The notes under the pieces: model-generated
Databases searched by the model: none
The model's input: only the letters and a program-made list of their open reading frames with translations
Told to the model about the DNA's origin: nothing
Program-made: the position numbers and the translations under genes
From: Strongylocentrotus droebachiensis
Taxonomy: Eukaryota > Echinodermata > Echinoidea > Camarodonta > Strongylocentrotidae
Direction: 5' to 3'
Assembly (NCBI GenBank): GCA_035222895.1
Contig: JAVYIG010004955.1
Coordinates: 1-64,000, forward strand
DNA: 64,000 nt
Shown: one piece after another, positions 54,207 through 64,000 of the stretch
How positions within the stretch are numbered: the first letter of the stretch is position 1
Layout: each line of letters starts with the position of its first letter

Positions 54207-54560
54207 GATAGGTGCCCCTTTAGATTTCTAATAGGTGCCCGTTCCACACTCTTATAAGTGCCCCTTCACCTCTTATAAGTGTCTCTCTTCATCCCCGGTG
54301 AGTGCCCTTTTTATTTTGACACGTGCCCCTATCCTTTCTAAGTAGTGCCATTTCCTTTTGATAATTGCCCATTTTCCTTTGTAATAAGTGCTTATTTCCG
54401 TTCTCATAACTGCCTTTTCTGGTGAGAGCTCCTTATCAGATGCGAGTAGCGCCCCATTTCCGCCTATGATAATTCCGATTTTTACTTTATACGTGCTCCT
54501 TTTCTTTTCTAATAAGTGTCCTTTTAACTTTGGATGTGTGCCCCTTTTCCTTTCACCATA
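54207..54560. repeat. Minisatellite of GTGCCCCTTTT(N)nTAATAA words, about 34 bp
   Basis: Degenerate tandem units (AAGTGCCCCTTTTCCTTTCT, AATAAGTG), continuing 53,230-53,455 and 53,825-53,900. Divergence increases to the right. From 54,560 to 55,280 no feature is seen. Confidence 0.75.
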
Positions 54561-55301
54561 ACATGTGCTACTAATTTAAAGGCATTTTAAGTTAATAAAA
54601 ATGTTGTTTCTTATTAAAGATGTTTTTTTAGTCTTTCATGATAAGGAATATTTTTTCCTCTTCATAAGATGCAATTTTTCGCACTGCGAGCTCACAAATA
54701 TTAAAATTTTTGCTCGATTGCTCGCTCATGAAATTATTATTCAGACCATGACACCAAACTGCAAAGAATGATGCTTAAGCAGTATATCTTGGAACATGTA
54801 AAGAGAGAAACAAACAATAAAATCATCCCTGATAATCCAATCACAATGAAGTCCTACAAATGTCTACAAAATTGATATTTTCGCGACTGAGTTTGCCCAC
54901 TTTTTTCTCCAGAAATCGCAATATTTTGATGCCCCCTCCCCTTTGAAAGACGCTCCGCCGCCCTTGTATAAAGGCTACCTCTAAAACGGTTTTAAAGAGT
55001 CAAATTATAAATTAATTTTATTCTTTTTATCAAATAATAATCAAACTATAAAAAAGTAGCACATAAATAACCCCGTTTTGAATTCTTACATTGGATCTCT
55101 GCATTAACTGAAGCGATAAAGGAGGTGAAAATTATATAATATGGCAATTTATGCACCGTTTTCATTTGAAATTAGGCAGTTTCTTTCTGACATGTTAATG
55201 ATCGGTTGGAACATATTCAAAATCGATACATGGCGTGTTTCATATTAATGTGATGTTATTAAACCAAAGAAAGAAAATGTGACAGAGAGCAGGAAGAGTT
55301 G

Positions 55302-55302
<1 letters not shown>

Positions 55303-55345
<43 letters not shown>
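55303..55345. repeat. (GA)n microsatellite
   Basis: About 20 GA dinucleotides followed by GAAAGAAGGGGGAGGGAGGG. Confidence 0.9.
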
Positions 55346-55514
55346 AGGGGGAGGGAGGGGCGAAGCGTCTCTCCACATTTGAGTTGTGAGGCATATCCAA
55401 TTTGAAAATTCGAATCAGAAATACCCATTCACATTTGTAAAGGGAATGTCTAACTGAAAAATGTCTTTTAGGTTCAAGAGAGAATTCGTGAATTACCGAA
55501 TAAACTGTACTACT

Positions 55515-55675
55515 TCTTCTTCTAATATCATTACAATAACAATAATGATAATAATAATTAACAATAATAATAATAATAATCATCATCATCATTATTGTTA
55601 TTATTATTGTTATCATTTTATATCAATGATTTATTGTTGTTATTATTATTAATATTATTATCATCTATTGATGGG
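55515..55675. repeat. Mixed (AAT)n/(ATC)n microsatellite
   Basis: Runs of TAATAATAAT, CATCATCATC and TTATTATTGTTATTATTATT. Frames across it are artefacts. Confidence 0.85.
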
Positions 55676-55923
55676 TTCATGTAGTATTTAACTGATCAGT
55701 GAGTGTTTGAGAATTGATACTAATATTTGGTAGGCGAGAATATGCAAATGACTTCAAACTGCACACACACACCAGACATAAAACGCAAATACAACCAAAT
55801 TATTCGAGAACATCTCTTATATTTTGTCTGTTTTCTCAATTCTTCCATGATAAATTTGAATACAACACGCGTTACTTTCTGAACAAACTCTTCGACAGTA
55901 CAATCCAATAAAGTAATTCAACG

Positions 55924-56145
55924 GTGGCAGCAACTCAATGTTATAATATTTTTGAACGTTTAACAAGCTATCGACAAGGAGCAGTCGAAGGAAAACGGGG
56001 TAGAGGTCGTCCACCAATATCTTGGACTGATGATATCAAGAAAGTGTCTGGACAAGGAATGAAAGGTGCAACACAAATGGCAGGTGAAAGAGTTGCATGG
56101 CGTGCTCTCGTGAAGACCACAGCAGCGCTTTACAGCGCCACCTGA
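55924..56145 (+). pseudogene. Non-LTR retrotransposon C-terminal relic
   Basis: 73 codons with GKRGRGRPPISWTDDIKKVS, GMKGATQMAGERVAWRALVK and a stop. This is the end domain seen after RT in RTE/Ingi-like elements, which are often annotated as craniofacial-development-protein-like or endonuclease-RT. Nothing of the RT survives upstream. 56,146-56,690 shows no other feature. Confidence 0.7.
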
Positions 56146-56929
56146 AGTTGATGATGAACAAGCTATACATATAGGACGAAGCAATTATTACAAGCATGTT
56201 TTGTACATACATTTTGATAGTTTTAAAAATCTGACAATATTTACAATAATATCCCAACGTTTTCAAAACGAGCAATTGTCATAACAAAAGTATTACAATG
56301 CAAATCAGTATCATCCAATCAATAACGAGCATATTATATTCATAAATATTCATATGTCCTCGGAATACTAATTTTGAATTAATTTCTTTTCAGGTGTTAA
56401 TTATATGAATTATTCTGAGTTATTTCACGAGCCATGCATTTAAACTATCGACATATTCACCCACATTGTCCGTCGCGGTTCTCAATCAATTTCTTGTAGC
56501 AACACAGATTTTGTGCCGAATGCAGAACATTTATGAACATTCGGAAACTTGGCTCACATTGTCCTATATATAGTCGAATCTTTATGAGTTTGCTTTCAAC
56601 ATTACAGAATAATAATGACAAAAATCTAGTTCTTATAGCACCTCTGAATTTTTTTTTTTTGATTTGCGGTTGGATTGGTAAGGGGATTACTAGGGGCGTT
56701 GTTAGACTATTTTAGAAAAAAAAGGGGGGGACGGCATCGGAAAATCTATGTTGAAAAGTTTGTCCTGAAGAAATGGAGTCTACGCAGGAAAATGGGGAAA
56801 ATGTGATCAAATTATTACTAAAAATGCACATTTTGGGGGCATGCCCCATGCAGACGAACCTAATCATTGGACCAACTCGCATCCCTGATATTCATTTCGG
56901 AAATGATTTTTACCTTATTTTTGACACCG

Positions 56930-57505
56930 GCAAGACACTAATTGGCGTGGGGTCCAGGAGGCAGAGCCCCTAGAAGTTCAGGGGTTCTAGGCATTAAATT
57001 ACCGTCAGATGAGCATCTAGGCCCGCCGTAGGGCCGTAGGGCCGTAGGTGGTGTCCAGGGGCAGAAACTCCGGAAGCTCAGGGGTTTTAGGCATTTAATT
57101 ATGGTCAGATGAACAAATTCCGATACCTAATTTGTGATACTGTCAGCTCACTAATTGGCGTGGGGTCCATGGAGCGGAGCCCCTTGAAGCTCAAGAGTTT
57201 TAGGCTTTAAATTACGGTCAGATGAATATCCAGGGGCCCGCCTTGGGACCCTACCCCCGGAAGCTCAGGGGTTTTAGGCGTTTAATAACGGTCAGATGAG
57301 CATTTTTTTTATACAATATTTGTGACACTGGCATGACACTAATTGGCGTGGGGTCAAAGGGGCGGAGCCCCCGGGAGCTCAAGGGTCTTAGGCTTCAAAT
57401 TACGGTCAGTTGAGTATCCAGAGGCCCACCTTAGGGGCCCTCGGTGGAATCCAGGGGATGAAGCCACCGGGAGCTAAGGGTTTTAGGCATTTAATCACGG
57501 TCTAT
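56930..57505. repeat. Minisatellite, second locus
   Basis: Same family as 10,440-11,060: about five units of GGCGTGGGGTCCAGGGG, GCGGAGCCCC, CTCAGGGGTTTTAGGCATTT and ACGGTCAGATGAGCAT. Followed, as at the first locus, by GGGGCAAGGGCTTTTTGCCCCC and pyrimidine-rich sequence. Confidence 0.8.
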
Positions 57506-57815
57506 TTTTGTTTGGCGAGGGCGGGGCGTGGGGAGAGTCAAGGGCTTTTTGCCCCCCCCCCCCCCATCCACAACTTGTTGGCGGGAAAATTGCAACTGAT
57601 ATCCTACTTCTTTTCTTCTTCCTCTTTTTTTCCTTCCCTTTATCTCCTCTTTTCCTTTTTTCTTTCCCTTTCCTTACTTCTCTCTTATTTTTTATGACGG
57701 GGGAGGCAAGGCCCTTTCGGCCTCCTACCTCCTTCTTTTCCTCCCTTTTTTTCTTCTTCCACTTCTTTCTTCCTCTTTCTCTCCTCTTTTCATCTTCCTT
57801 CTTTTCCTTTTCTTC

Positions 57816-57858
<43 letters not shown>

Positions 57859-57870
57859 CCTGGATCCGCG
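57506..57870. repeat. Pyrimidine-rich low-complexity region, second locus
   Basis: CT/TTC tracts and a C run (57,552-57,566), ending in (CT)n and CGCCTGGATCCGCGCCTGG. Parallels 11,660-12,060. The frames here give only Ser/Phe/Leu peptide. Confidence 0.75.
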
Positions 57871-57879
57871 CCTGGCCTG

Positions 57880-60190
57880 ACAGGGCGTTAGTATTGCGGC
57901 ATGGATTCGAATCCCGAACCTTGTGGTTCAGAGTCCTGAGACTTACCCGCTTAACATCTAAATGTAATAATACAATCGAAATAATAACATCTCGTGTCTA
58001 ACGTGCGTATAAGTATTGTGAATCATTTAGACATTTAGTGATTGTCACGTGTATTCATCCTCTTAATAACAAAGAGACACCTATTTTCCTCCAATTAAAG
58101 TCCATGAAAATTATTTTGCCGGTAGTATATGCATTGGTTTATTAAGCAAACAAACAAACATCACATAATCAGGATAACGCTGAGTTGGTAGCTATATAGA
58201 TCTGAGAACTCACAAACCATTAGTATTAAGCCTTGCAAATGACGCAAACAAGTATATTTTTTGTTAACACCGCACACAAAATATGGATAAACCAGGGAGG
58301 TAACTCACATGCCCTGGATAAACAAACACATCATAGATAACGGTGAGTTGGTAGCTACAAAGGTCTGGCAACTCATAAACCATCTACCTATTTATAGTGC
58401 GACAGGGATTCGAATCCCGTACCTTGTGGTTCACAGTCCACTTAACCCCATGCAGGCAGGTAATTATACAATCGAAATGACACCATGTGTTCAATGGGCG
58501 TATACAAGCATTGTGATCCCATTTTACATTTTAGATAATTATTGTCACGTGTTTTCGTCCTCTCAATAACAAAGCAAAACCCATTTTCCTCTCATTAAAC
58601 TCCGCATAAGATATTATATATATTGGTTTATTTAGCCTTGCCTGATCCAAACAAGTATTTTTTTGTAAAACACCGCACACAAAATATGGATAAGCAAACA
58701 AACACAGCATAGATAACGGTGAATCTGGCAACTCATAAACCATCTACCTATTATACTGCGACAGGGATTCGAACCCCATGCATTGTGGTTCACAGTCCAC
58801 CTAACCACATGCATGCAGGTAATTATACAATCGAAATGACACCTCGTGATTAACGGGCGTGTATAAGCATTGTGATCCCATTTTACATTTTAGATATTGC
58901 CGCGTGTCTTCATCCTTTCAATAACAAAGGGCCACTTATTTCCCCACATATAAGTCCGCATAAATTATTTTATATATAGCCTGAATTAGTTTATCAAGCC
59001 TTGCAAATGATGCAAACGAGTCTCCAATATAGAACAAAACAAAAAACGCAGACTAACACAGCATAACTAGGATAACAGTGAGTTGGTAGCTACGAAGGTC
59101 TGGGAACTCATAAACCATCATGACTGATGAAAATACATATCATACTGCGTCAGGGATTCGAACCCCGTACCTAGTGGCTCACAATCCACTAAGCCCCATG
59201 TATGTAATAATACAATCGAAATGACACCTCGGGCGTATATACATTGTATAATAATAATAATAAATAATATAGAGTATTTGTAATGCGCCAACTCCACATG
59301 ACTAATGTGTTTGAGGCGCATGGAGAAGAAAAACTATAAGTAAACAAAAAATGCATTGTTATGCATTGTGATCCCTTTTGACATTTAGATATTTTCCCGT
59401 GACTTCATCCTCTGAATAACAAAGCGACACTTTTTTCCCTTACATTTAAGTCCGCATGAATTATATATCATACATATTTATAGCCTAAATCGGTTTATTA
59501 AGTTTTGCAAATGATGCAAACGAGTATTTTGATGAAAATTAAAAAACGCACACGATTAGATAAGCAAACACAGCATAACCAGGATAACGGTGAGTTGGTA
59601 GCTACAAAGGTCTGGGAACTCATAAACCATCATGATTGATGAAAATACACATTATACTTCGTCAGGGATTCGAACCCCTTTCATTGTGGCTCACAGTTCA
59701 CTTAACCACATGCAGGTAATAATACAATAGAAATTACACCTCGTGTTCAACAGGCGCATATACATATGCATTGTGATCCCTTTTGACATTTAGATATTTT
59801 CACGTGACTTCATCCTCTGAATAACAAAGCGACACTTTTTTCCCTTGCATTTAAGTCCGCATAAATTATATACTATACATATTTATAGCCTAAATTGGTT
59901 TATTAAGCCTTGCAAATGATGCAAACGAGTATTTTAATAAAAATTAAAAAACGCACACGACTAGATAAGCAAACACAGCATAACAAGGATAACTGTGAGT
60001 TGTAGCTACAAAGGTCTGGGAACTAATTAACCATTTTGATTGATAACAATACTTATAGAAGTTTTTTGATGATTTAGGATGTTTTCAAACACTCACAGCA
60101 ATCTGAATATAATGAACACTGACTTCACTTTCACTACTACAACTACATCAACAAATCAAGAACAATATCAATAGCAAACCATAATGTATT
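57880..60190 (-). repeat. Array of Pol III B-box (tRNA-like) repeats, second locus, five copies
   Basis: B-box words at about 57,903, 58,404, 58,766, 59,153 and 59,668 lie in units like those at 13,020-17,460, ending with the ACTCACAGCAATC tail at 60,095. Segment order matches the first locus, showing one ancestral block; but the number of units, the (AAT)n insertion and the MITE content differ. Confidence 0.7.
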
Positions 60191-60242
60191 GAATTGTATA
60201 TCCAAAAAGAAATTGTTAATAGTAAAGAAGAGTTGTACTTAA

Positions 60243-60608
60243 AGGTAAAGACCAGTATTGGAAACGCCCCAATTTCAAAAAATGAAATGGAAGCTCTCAT
60301 TACCAATCATGTGAAAGAATATGTTTTGACTAATACATGATGATAACAAATTTGCCGGGAAACCACCTACTAATTCATATATTTGGTAAATTTGTTTCTC
60401 TCATGGTCTGTGAGAGATATAGGGTAGTCCCATATACATCTTTCTGTGTATAGTGCTTGTAACTTTACGAAGAATGGACCAAATTTCTTATCATTTTGAT
60501 GATTCCAGAACCTTGCAGATGCTAGATGCTAGATGATCAACCTTTTCTGATCGATTCCACAACGTTTCTTTCACAATGCAATCGCATGACCATAACTGGT
60601 CTTTACCT
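60243..60608. mobile_element. 366-bp MITE with TTAA target duplication
   Basis: The ends AGGTAAAGACCAGT are exactly inverted, with TTAA on both sides (60,239-60,242 and 60,609-60,612). The paralogous region has the uninterrupted TTGTACTTAAGAGGTTGGAG at 17,501-17,520, a perfect empty site. TTAA with precise ends suggests a piggyBac- or Kolobok-type non-autonomous element. Its core (GTCCCATATACATCTTTCTG ...) is also found at 2,230-2,420. Confidence 0.92.
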
Positions 60609-61160
60609 TTAAGAGGTTGGAGAAATTAGTATGATCATCAATTTCACCTTGTGATTTATGATATTCCAAAATTACGCGAAAGAAATCAATTTGAAAAATT
60701 AATCATTTTTTGACAAGAAAGATATTACATGTAAAATCATTAATCAACGTTTTCTATGAAGTACCATATCTCTTTAAAACATGAATATTAAAGAGGATAC
60801 ACAAATTTAAATCCTCTAACATAATTTAAACTCCATCACTTGAAAATGAAAGAATACATGTTGACTGAAACGGGTAATTATGAGGATGCAATATTAACAA
60901 GTACAATTTGCTCATGTCAATAGAATGAGTGTAGGAATACATTTTTGATAGGTAAATAACATTTAAATGTCTCATATACAACTTCAAAATAGTATCATAA
61001 TAAATAAAAGTGTGCTTAGATTGTTCAGGTAAATTTTTTTGATATAATATTGTTTATTCTGTGGGATTGTAAATTGATATTATAAAATTAAAACAAAACA
61101 AAACAAAAAAGAGATTCGAACTTCGACTTTCGTCACACAGTGCTAGCTCTATATTCCTTT

Positions 61161-61441
61161 TCAGATCAACTCATAGTAACTGCATCCATCATATTGGGAG
61201 AAGTAGCTAGAAAGAACGCTCGCTTTTGTTTCTTCATTCAGCTCGCATACTCCGTCTTTGTAATTGATGGACTTGCAACCAACTTCGTGAATGCATTCTG
61301 CGGCGCAACGCAGCTTGGTTCTCGCTGGCACTGTCTTCATCACGTGATCAGTTAGACAGTGGCCAATGAGAGGGCGTCCCCCGTCGTCCTTAGCAACGGA
61401 GAAGAAGCCTGAAGATTTGATGGGGGTCTTCTTCGGTTTAA
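61161..61441 (-). CDS. PAN/apple terminal exon of the paralogous WSC-PAN gene
   Basis: 281 nt, phase 1 entry after CACAATCAAG, stop TGA at 61,163-61,161. Almost identical to the exon at 18,050-18,330: same PAN Cys pattern and the same YYELI end. Eight base differences are visible, about six of which change the protein (T/I, A/S, N/D, E/G, N/Y, W/C). One change gives DGCSYYEL in place of DGWSYYEL, adding a Cys. It lies downstream of the WSC exon on the same strand and is compatible in phase. Confidence 0.75.
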
Positions 61442-62791
61442 CTTGATTGTGAAGTGAAAATAGAGAAATAAACGGCCATAACAGATATAAATACATGTAT
61501 AACTACAGTTAACAACTAAATTTGATGTTTAATTTGATTATTTTTTTTTTTTGTAACTCAAGAATAGAAGGTGGACTAGTTCAATTAGGGCATTTGTTGA
61601 AATACTTTTAGATGTAAGCTTTAATTCTCAAGAAAGATAAATCAGGAAAAATGAATTTTAAAATTACTTAATTTTTTTTTTTTAGTAAGGGTATCAATAA
61701 TTTAGTTGTTAACTCTATACATACTTGCATATTAATATATATATAAATACATGTATGTTTATAAATAATATATGTATATAATATTGACATATTTTAAAGA
61801 CAATGTCATATTAATCTTCGGCATAGGCATGGACAAAAAAATAAAACAAAAAATAAACAAAATAAAAGGAAAATCGCAAATGTTCTCATTTATTCTAAAT
61901 TAATTTGTTGGGAGGGGGGGTGGGGGGTAAAGTGTCAGCTATCTTGATTGGTCTCTAATCCCACCCATTCTAGCTGTTCCTTAACAATTCTAAGCTATAA
62001 TAGAAACCCGTCTTATAAAGCATTGGTGAAGAATCAGGGAAATGGGGGATATAATACTCCACAAAAAAAAAAACTATGAGATTGGATATTCAAAAGAAAA
62101 TAGGAACAGCAATAAAATTTGTTTTTTTTTTTATTAAAGGTACATTGCATATTTTATGGAAAGCTAGCATGTACACAAACAATGCTTGGACTAGTGTTAT
62201 ACCATGTTAAAGATAATGTGTGATTTTAGAAGTGAAAAGTTATGTGAAAAGTCATTTAAAGCATTTGTTTGCGTCTTTAAAAAGAGAAAAAAATATATGA
62301 TTGTCACTTTTGTTCAGAGGAAAGTTGGGCGGCTTCAGGGTACTCACGGGGCACCCATCGAATGGTGTAAATGCTTAAACGGTTCAGAGTGCCCATATTA
62401 TTGCCCTGCCCTGCCCCCGAAATGAAACCGTAGCACCCTCAATGGCTGGACCCACCCTACAACGGATACGAAGAACATAATTTATATGTAATGTCAATTA
62501 CTTACAAGATTTGTGTTACAAGAAATATAACATCAATTTCATCAAACATAAGTGATTTGTACAGGAAATGCCCAAGTCGGATTATTCTAATATTTAAAAC
62601 ACCGAATTTCCATTTATGATAATGATCTACATTCAACATTACTCATAGAGATATGATATTTGATAGTAGAACTGCACTGTTTGCATAGGTAAATCACAGG
62701 CAATGTACACAATTTGTCCTTATTAGCGCAAAACAGCTACTTTGGGCGATAGTGAAAAGTCACTATTGGTCCTGAAAATATTGAAACTTAC
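61442..62791 (-). other. Intron between WSC and PAN exons
   Basis: Holds the third copy of the duplicated intronic segment (61,900-62,060; G run then TAAAGTGTCAGCTATCTTGA) and otherwise AT-rich sequence. The hexanucleotide array of the other two copies is absent: sequence turns to a different stretch after 62,056. The 73-codon plus-strand frame at 62,204-62,425 is not supported. Confidence 0.55.
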
Positions 62792-63082
62792 TGTTAAAAA
62801 TAGAGATTCTGGATAGGCCCCCCCACACAGTAGTGCTATCCCCCGCACACCGGTAGATACATTCACTGTCTTCTGCCACTCCAAGTCGACTGTAGTTTGT
62901 ACCAGCAACCCCCCAGTAGCATTCATTCGCAAACTCTACTCCAGCATAAGCAGAGTCAATGTCACTCAATCCTGTGCAGTAGTCAATGCACAGCTGGATT
63001 GTCATCTCACTTGACGTTAATGAGGCATCAGACAGAACGCGATTACCTTTTTCATCTGTGAAGCATCCGATATACAGATCAT
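62792..63082 (-). CDS. WSC-domain exon of the paralogous gene
   Basis: 291 nt, phase 1-1, acceptor AATCGTAG, donor AACA|GTAAGT. Encodes a complete WSC domain: DDLYIGCFTDEKGNRVL, MTIQLCIDYC, YAGVEFANECYWG, ECIYRCAGD and GGLSRISIFN, with the usual Cys pattern. One substitution is notable: TVWGGLSRIS has Trp where WSC domains normally have Cys (C-G-G). WSC domains are carbohydrate-binding modules of secreted or cell-surface proteins. The exon splices in phase to the PAN exon at 61,441. Confidence 0.82.
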
Positions 63083-64000
63083 CTACGATTATCAAATAAG
63101 AGAATAACAACTTGGTTCGTTAGTCATTATACGTAAAGGGTCTATCATTAATACTGTATGTTCATTTCTTTTCTGATATACATGCTTCGTGGGATTGTTT
63201 GTTTTGTTTGTATTTCTCCTTGTTTTGTTTTGTTTTAAAGGGAAAAAAGCTACTTGAGCAGTATTAGTGCAAACAGGTAAAACAAAAATGCATGACAACT
63301 TATACAAATTTAATGATAACAATCCTATATCACCAATTGCCAATATTTTTGTAGAATCGAATCAAACCAACGGACGATTTAAAGATAAGTTAGCATAATG
63401 TTGGATAGTTTGGACGACGTAAACATTTTAAAATTAAATGTGGAATGTGCGTAAAAATGCACTTGTTCAGAATATACAAATATGGAAAAGCAACTACTAA
63501 ACAGTGAAAAGCTATAGCAATACACAGTAATTAGAGAAATGATGCAAAGCCTTAGAATCGAAAATTGTAATGAAACCTAAAAATAGTGGTGTATACACAA
63601 ATCAATCACCATAAAAAAAAAATTATGTTTCCACTGCCGATGATGATGGAGCCAAAATGAAGAAGACTAGGAGCATGTAGTTACAAGTCAGATCCATTTT
63701 TTTAAAAATCGATGAAATAATTCATAGAGGCAAATCAAAGGTTTCGACTTTCCTTGTCATTCAATGTATCACTGCTTGTGTTGAGTTGGCAGAAGTTTCC
63801 AATTTGTCCGCAGGTGAAGAGCAATGATTGTTGTCACACATATCATAAATATGTTTTTTCTCTTTATAGAATATGAGATATTTCCTTTCCCCGAAGATAA
63901 ACATACATAAACTGTTGAACTCAAACTTATATCAGATAACGAAGTATTTGACAGCTGCCCTGTGATATACTTTACATGTTTGTCAAGTGTATTAATAAAT
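63083..64000 (-). other. Upstream region of the WSC-PAN gene
   Basis: AT-rich; apart from the signal-peptide candidate, no exon, element or RNA gene is seen. Open frames at 63,092-63,343 run through intron-like sequence. Confidence 0.4.
63623..63697 (-). CDS. Possible signal-peptide exon for the WSC-PAN gene
   Basis: ATG at 63,697 opens MDLTCNYMLLVFFILAPSSS then AVET and a stop: a good secretion signal about 540 bp upstream of the WSC exon. A donor after GCA (GTGGAA) would be phase 0, whereas the WSC exon needs phase 1, so either another exon lies between them or the true donor is elsewhere. Kept as a candidate only. Confidence 0.35.
   Translation of the reverse strand: MDLTCNYMLLVFFILAPSSSAVET

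Overview
The window is animal nuclear DNA: AT-rich, with short exons in long introns, GT..AG splice sites and very dense repeats. The host genes carry C-type lectin, HYR (hyalin repeat), PAN/apple and WSC extracellular domains. With several non-LTR retrotransposon relics and two Ty3/Gypsy elements, this points to a marine deuterostome invertebrate, most likely an echinoderm such as a sea urchin. That assignment is inference.

Host genes. (1) The last exon of VMA21, a V-ATPase assembly factor, lies at 527-666 (+). (2) A 400-residue KCTD-like BTB protein lies at 8570-6360 (-) in three coding exons plus a probable 5' UTR exon ending at 9227; its C-terminal part has a Cys cluster spaced like half a LIM domain. 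(3) A roughly 32.7 kb secreted-protein gene runs from 50738 to 18050 (-): signal peptide, two-exon C-type lectin domain, six HYR exons and a final PAN exon. All its introns are phase 1, and as modelled the protein has 761 residues. (4) A paralogous gene lies at 63.7-61.2 kb (-), with a WSC exon and a PAN last exon almost identical to that of gene 3.

Layout. 0-9.5 kb holds VMA21, MITE debris and the KCTD-like gene. 10.4-18 kb holds a minisatellite, a pyrimidine-rich stretch, a non-LTR relic split by a small hAT-like element, and an array of Pol III B-box repeats containing a 1.1 kb TA-flanked MITE. 18-23 kb holds the PAN and HYR exons. 23-25.3 kb holds an L1/Tx1-like relic split by a second MITE of the same family. 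25,324-41,575 is one 16.25 kb inverted-repeat element in the lectin-gene intron; it carries TACCACAG satellite arrays and two nested Ty3/Gypsy elements. 42.6-46.2 kb is microsatellite. 46.3-50.7 kb holds the lectin exons around an intronic non-LTR element. 50.9-52.1 kb is a MITE with 9-bp target duplications just upstream of the lectin TATA box. 52-57.9 kb is duplicated low-copy sequence and transposon debris. 57.9-62.1 kb is a paralogous copy of the 13-19 kb region. 62.8-63.7 kb holds the WSC exon and a possible signal-peptide exon.

The 13-19 kb and 57.9-62.1 kb copies differ by clean transposon insertions (TA and TTAA target sites), which gives an internal filled-site/empty-site record. The outstanding structure is the 16 kb nested element: long inverted termini, subterminal satellite arrays, no recognisable transposase and two young LTR elements, all inside an intron of a modular lectin-HYR-PAN gene.
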